Source: JAVJUS01 sp040220455 (lineage in GTDB: Bacteria > Pseudomonadota > Alphaproteobacteria > DSM-16000 > Inquilinaceae). From it: 64,000 nucleotides of DNA. A model generated the notes under the pieces. The model worked only from the letters and a program-made list of their open reading frames with translations. It ran no database searches and was not told the origin of the DNA. The number at the start of each line of letters is the position of its first letter. Position 1 is the stretch's first letter. This document shows positions 61,596 through 64,000 of the stretch, piece after piece. A program made the translations under genes and the position numbers. The stretch lies in assembly GCA_040220455.1 (NCBI GenBank), contig JAVJUS010000134.1:1-64000 (forward strand), in the 5' to 3' direction.

Positions 61596-62656
61596 CGGTC
61601 TCGTCTTCCCTGCAAGGGGGGTCGGCGGCGGGCGCGCGCTCGGGCGCCGCCGCGCTCGTCTCGCGGATCAACCCCCTGATCATCGCGATCCTGGTGCTCT
61701 ATGTGCTGATCGCGATCGTCAATCCGCGATTCCTAGAGCTGTTCAACCAGATGAACATCCTGCGCCAGGCCGCGGTCTACATGGTCCTGGCGGTCGGGAT
61801 GACCTTCGTCATCTCGTCCAAGGGCATCGACCTCTCGGTCGGCTCCAGCCTCGGGGTCTGCGCCTGTGTCATGGGCGCGCTGGTCGATGCCGGGGTGCCG
61901 GTTCCGCTCGGGATCGCCGCGGGCCTGCTCCTGGGCACCGCGATCGGGATGGCCAACGGGCTGATGATCACGATCCTCAAGGTCAATCCGCTGATCGTCA
62001 CGCTGGGGATGCTCGTCACCCTGCGCGGGGCCGTTCATTACGGCATGCAGAGCAACTCGGTCGTGCGCCTGCCGGAATCCTGGGTCTTCCTCGGCCAGGG
62101 CTTCATCGGGCCGGTGCCCATGCCGGCGATCATCTCCCTGTCCATGGCGCTGATCGGCTACTGGCTGCTCAACCACACCCGGTTCGGCCGGCGCACCATC
62201 GCGGTCGGCTCGAACGAGGATGCCTGCCGGCTTATGGGCATCCCCGTGGACCGCCACAAGGTCGCCGTCTACGGCTTCCAGGGCCTGTGCGTCGGGGTCG
62301 CCGCGGCCCTGCTGGTCGGCCGGCTCAACTCCGCCTCGCCGGACATGGGCCTGCTCTACGAGCTGCACATCATCGCCGCGGTGGTGCTGGGCGGCACGGC
62401 GCTCTACGGCGGGATCGGCACGATGGCCGGAACCGTGCTGGGCGTGCTGACCATCGGCATCGTGGAAAACGGCATGGTGCTCATCGGCGCCGACTTCCAC
62501 ATCCAACGCGTGCTGGTCGGCCTGCTGCTGATCGCCGCCGTCGCCTATCAGGAATTCCGGCGCGGCCGCATGGACCGGATGGCGGTTGCCGCCGACCGCG
62601 AGGCGGCCGACCGCGACGCCGTCGAACGCGAGGCCGCGCGCGGCGGATCGGGGTGA
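61592..62656 (+). CDS. CUT2-type sugar ABC permease (RbsC-like)
   Basis: A 354-residue membrane protein with eight to ten helices, the S-K-G-I-D-L-S-V-G-S-S stretch and V-L-G-G-T-A-L-Y-G-G-I-G-T loop of CUT2 permeases. The tail is charged and Ala/Arg-rich. It ends the sugar module and converges on the small membrane-protein gene 44 bases away. Confidence 0.88.
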   Translation: MTVSSSLQGGSAAGARSGAAALVSRINPLIIAILVLYVLIAIVNPRFLELFNQMNILRQAAVYMVLAVGMTFVISSKGIDLSVGSSLGVCACVMGALVDAGVPVPLGIAAGLLLGTAIGMANGLMITILKVNPLIVTLGMLVTLRGAVHYGMQSNSVVRLPESWVFLGQGFIGPVPMPAIISLSMALIGYWLLNHTRFGRRTIAVGSNEDACRLMGIPVDRHKVAVYGFQGLCVGVAAALLVGRLNSASPDMGLLYELHIIAAVVLGGTALYGGIGTMAGTVLGVLTIGIVENGMVLIGADFHIQRVLVGLLLIAAVAYQEFRRGRMDRMAVAADREAADRDAVEREAARGGSG

Positions 62657-62700
62657 GTGCGCGGGGGAGGGCCCGGCGGCAATCACCGCCGCGGCCCGCC

Positions 62701-63108
62701 TCACGCCCCCTTGGCCAGCCAGATCGCCGCCAGTCCGCCGCCGGCCAGGACGTCGACCACGATGCAGAAGGGCACGTACCAGCGCGGCACGACGGCGCGC
62801 AGGCGGTGATGGCGGTGCATCAGGTCCCAGGCGCCGTGCAGGACATAGACCGCCGGGATCGCCCAGGGGCTCCACCACAACCCGGCCAGGGCGGCGAGCG
62901 CGAAGGTGACGGCGCCCGCCATCTCGAACCCGATCGTCGCCGACCGGCCGACGCGCACGGCGAAGCCGATATAGGCGCCGGCGATCACCGCGAGCAGGAC
63001 CGCCGCCAGGTCGACCGACGCCGCGACCGGCAGGAGCGCGTGGACCGGCAGGGAGGCGAGTCCGATCGCGCCGCCGGTCAAATAGGGATGTCGCGCGAAC
63101 AGGTGCAC
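62701..63108 (-). CDS. Small integral membrane protein (DUF6010-like)
   Basis: A 135-residue protein with four or five hydrophobic segments, an N-terminal R-H-P-Y-L-T-G-G-A-I-G-L and a C-terminal H-G-A-W-D-L-M-H-R-H-H. This resembles the DUF6010 group, of unknown function; the match is tentative. The GTG at 63108 is preceded by GAGGA on the coding strand and gives a compact membrane protein; the longer reading frame upstream is Arg/Pro-rich and unlikely to be coding. Confidence 0.6.
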   Translation of the reverse strand: MHLFARHPYLTGGAIGLASLPVHALLPVAASVDLAAVLLAVIAGAYIGFAVRVGRSATIGFEMAGAVTFALAALAGLWWSPWAIPAVYVLHGAWDLMHRHHRLRAVVPRWYVPFCIVVDVLAGGGLAAIWLAKGA

Positions 63109-63421
63109 CGATCCGTCCTCGTGGCCGTGGCGCAGGGGCGGCGCATCCAACCGGCTTCCAGCACCGGGAAGGCAAGAGGGGGCGCGGGCCACGGTCCCCT
63201 CATAGGTTGCCCGGCACCGCAAGGCGCTGCGCAACGGCGCCGTCGGTGCCGTCGCGTACCGCTTCGCGGTGGGCGACCTGCGAATTCGCCCTCTTCGGCC
63301 GGCACGACGGCCGCCGGCCCGACCCGGCCCTTGCCGGAACGCCACGGCGACGAAGTTCTCTGATACCATTCGATCGCAGCGCGCGGGCCGCATGCCGGCG
63401 CACCGAGGAGGAGTTCCCGCC
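63109..63421. other. Intergenic gap without recognised features
   Basis: This 313-base divergent gap between the small membrane protein and the dienelactone hydrolase genes must hold both promoters. GAGGAGG at 63405-63411 is the ribosome-binding site of the latter. I saw no tRNA, riboswitch or convincing palindrome. Confidence 0.5.
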
Positions 63422-64000
63422 ATGCAGCGCAAGAAGGCCGCCGATTTCGACCCGTATATCCTCGAGCTCTACGACGGCTACGTCCATGGCAAGCTGACCA
63501 AGCGAGAGTTCCTGGACCGCGTCGCCAAGGTCACGGTCGGCGCGGCCGCCGCCGCGGCGATCCTGGACAGCCTGCAGCCGAACTACGCGCTAGCCCAGCA
63601 GGTTCCGCCCGACGACCCGTCGATCACGACCGAGCGGGTGACCTACGCCTCGCCCGAGGGCCATGGCGAGATCTCGGGCCTGATGGCCCGGCCGGCGGGC
63701 GCCGAGGGGCCGCTGCCGGCCGTGCTGGTGGTCCACGAGAACCGTGGCCTCAACCCCTATATCGAGGACGTGGTCCGGCGCACCGCCAAGGCGGGCTATC
63801 TCGCCCTCGGCCCGGACGGGCTGAGCCCGCTGGGCGGCTATCCCGGCACCGACGAGGAGGGGCGGGAGATGCAGCGCAGCCTCGACGGCGCCCGGCTGAT
63901 GGCCGACTTCTTCGCCGGCTTCGAGCACCTGGTCGACCACCCCGACGGCACCGGGCGGGTCGGCGCGGTCGGCTTCTGCTACGGCGGCGGCGTGTGCAAC
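63422..64000 (+). CDS. Dienelactone hydrolase family protein, N-terminal part
   Basis: The gene runs off the right edge after 193 codons. A hydrophilic N-terminus with K-R-E-F-L-D-R and an Ala-rich hydrophobic segment ending Y-A-L-A-Q (about residue 59) suggests export. The alpha/beta-hydrolase domain follows: L-V-V-H-E-N-R-G near residue 103 and the nucleophile elbow G-F-C-Y-G-G-G with Cys as nucleophile, the mark of dienelactone hydrolases. The Asp and His of the triad are beyond the window. Confidence 0.85.
   Translation, partial: MQRKKAADFDPYILELYDGYVHGKLTKREFLDRVAKVTVGAAAAAAILDSLQPNYALAQQVPPDDPSITTERVTYASPEGHGEISGLMARPAGAEGPLPAVLVVHENRGLNPYIEDVVRRTAKAGYLALGPDGLSPLGGYPGTDEEGREMQRSLDGARLMADFFAGFEHLVDHPDGTGRVGAVGFCYGGGVCN

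Overview
This 64 kb window has very high G+C, is densely coded and is built of overlapping operons that alternate in direction. It has seven ABC importers, six single-operon regulators from six families, Tat/Sec-exported binding proteins and RidA proteins. This fits a metabolically versatile soil or aquatic alphaproteobacterium of Rhodospirillales type; that placement is an inference from style, not from a marker gene. No tRNA, rRNA, CRISPR array, phage gene or transposase was seen.

The first third (1-22.1 kb) is the notable part. It encodes a chromosomal, cyanuric-acid-type ring-degradation system in two operons around one LysR gene. The leftward operon (9286 to 2115) holds an NMT1/SsuABC-type importer, a ring-opening amidohydrolase of the cyanuric acid hydrolase/barbiturase family, a deaminase-type amidohydrolase and a PLP enzyme like D-cysteine desulfhydrase. 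The rightward operon (10786 to 22094) holds a 2-oxoglutarate dioxygenase, a PotABCD-like importer, an AtzB/8-oxoguanine-deaminase-like amidohydrolase, a second ring-opening amidohydrolase (AtzD-like), then AtzG-, AtzE- and AtzF-like genes. An AtzH-like gene sits near the left edge with a cytosine-deaminase-like gene, divergent from a molybdenum hydroxylase fragment. Together AtzD-EG-H-F can take a cyanurate-like ring to CO2 and ammonia. The same T-N11-A palindrome, followed 17 bases later by TA(G/A)CGCTAC, precedes both operons in the orientation of transcription, so the LysR protein probably controls both.

From 22.3 to 28.8 kb there is a LacI regulator with a nested palindromic operator, a sterol-desaturase-family hydroxylase paired with a Rieske ferredoxin, and a leftward CUT2-type importer operon that starts with a short-chain dehydrogenase. 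From 28.9 to 35.9 kb an IclR regulator faces a polar amino-acid importer operon that continues into a SelA-like PLP enzyme, a D-serine-dehydratase-like PLP enzyme and RidA. From 35.9 to 43.9 kb a leftward CUT1-type importer without its own ATPase (plus a second RidA) faces an aldehyde dehydrogenase, creatininase-family, Gfo/Idh/MocA and GntR operon.

From 43.9 to 56.3 kb two clusters of ~100-bp hairpin repeats bracket an epimerase, a diaminopropionate ammonia-lyase, an N-carbamoyl-D-amino-acid hydrolase and an RpiR regulator. Next come a dipeptide-type importer with fused ATPases, an unrecognised protein and an N-acyl-D-amino-acid deacylase, so this is a D-amino-acid and amide scavenging region. 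From 56.4 to 62.7 kb there is a SorC regulator, a SIS isomerase-like protein, a FGGY kinase and a second CUT2 importer, a sugar module. The window ends with a small membrane protein and a truncated dienelactone hydrolase.
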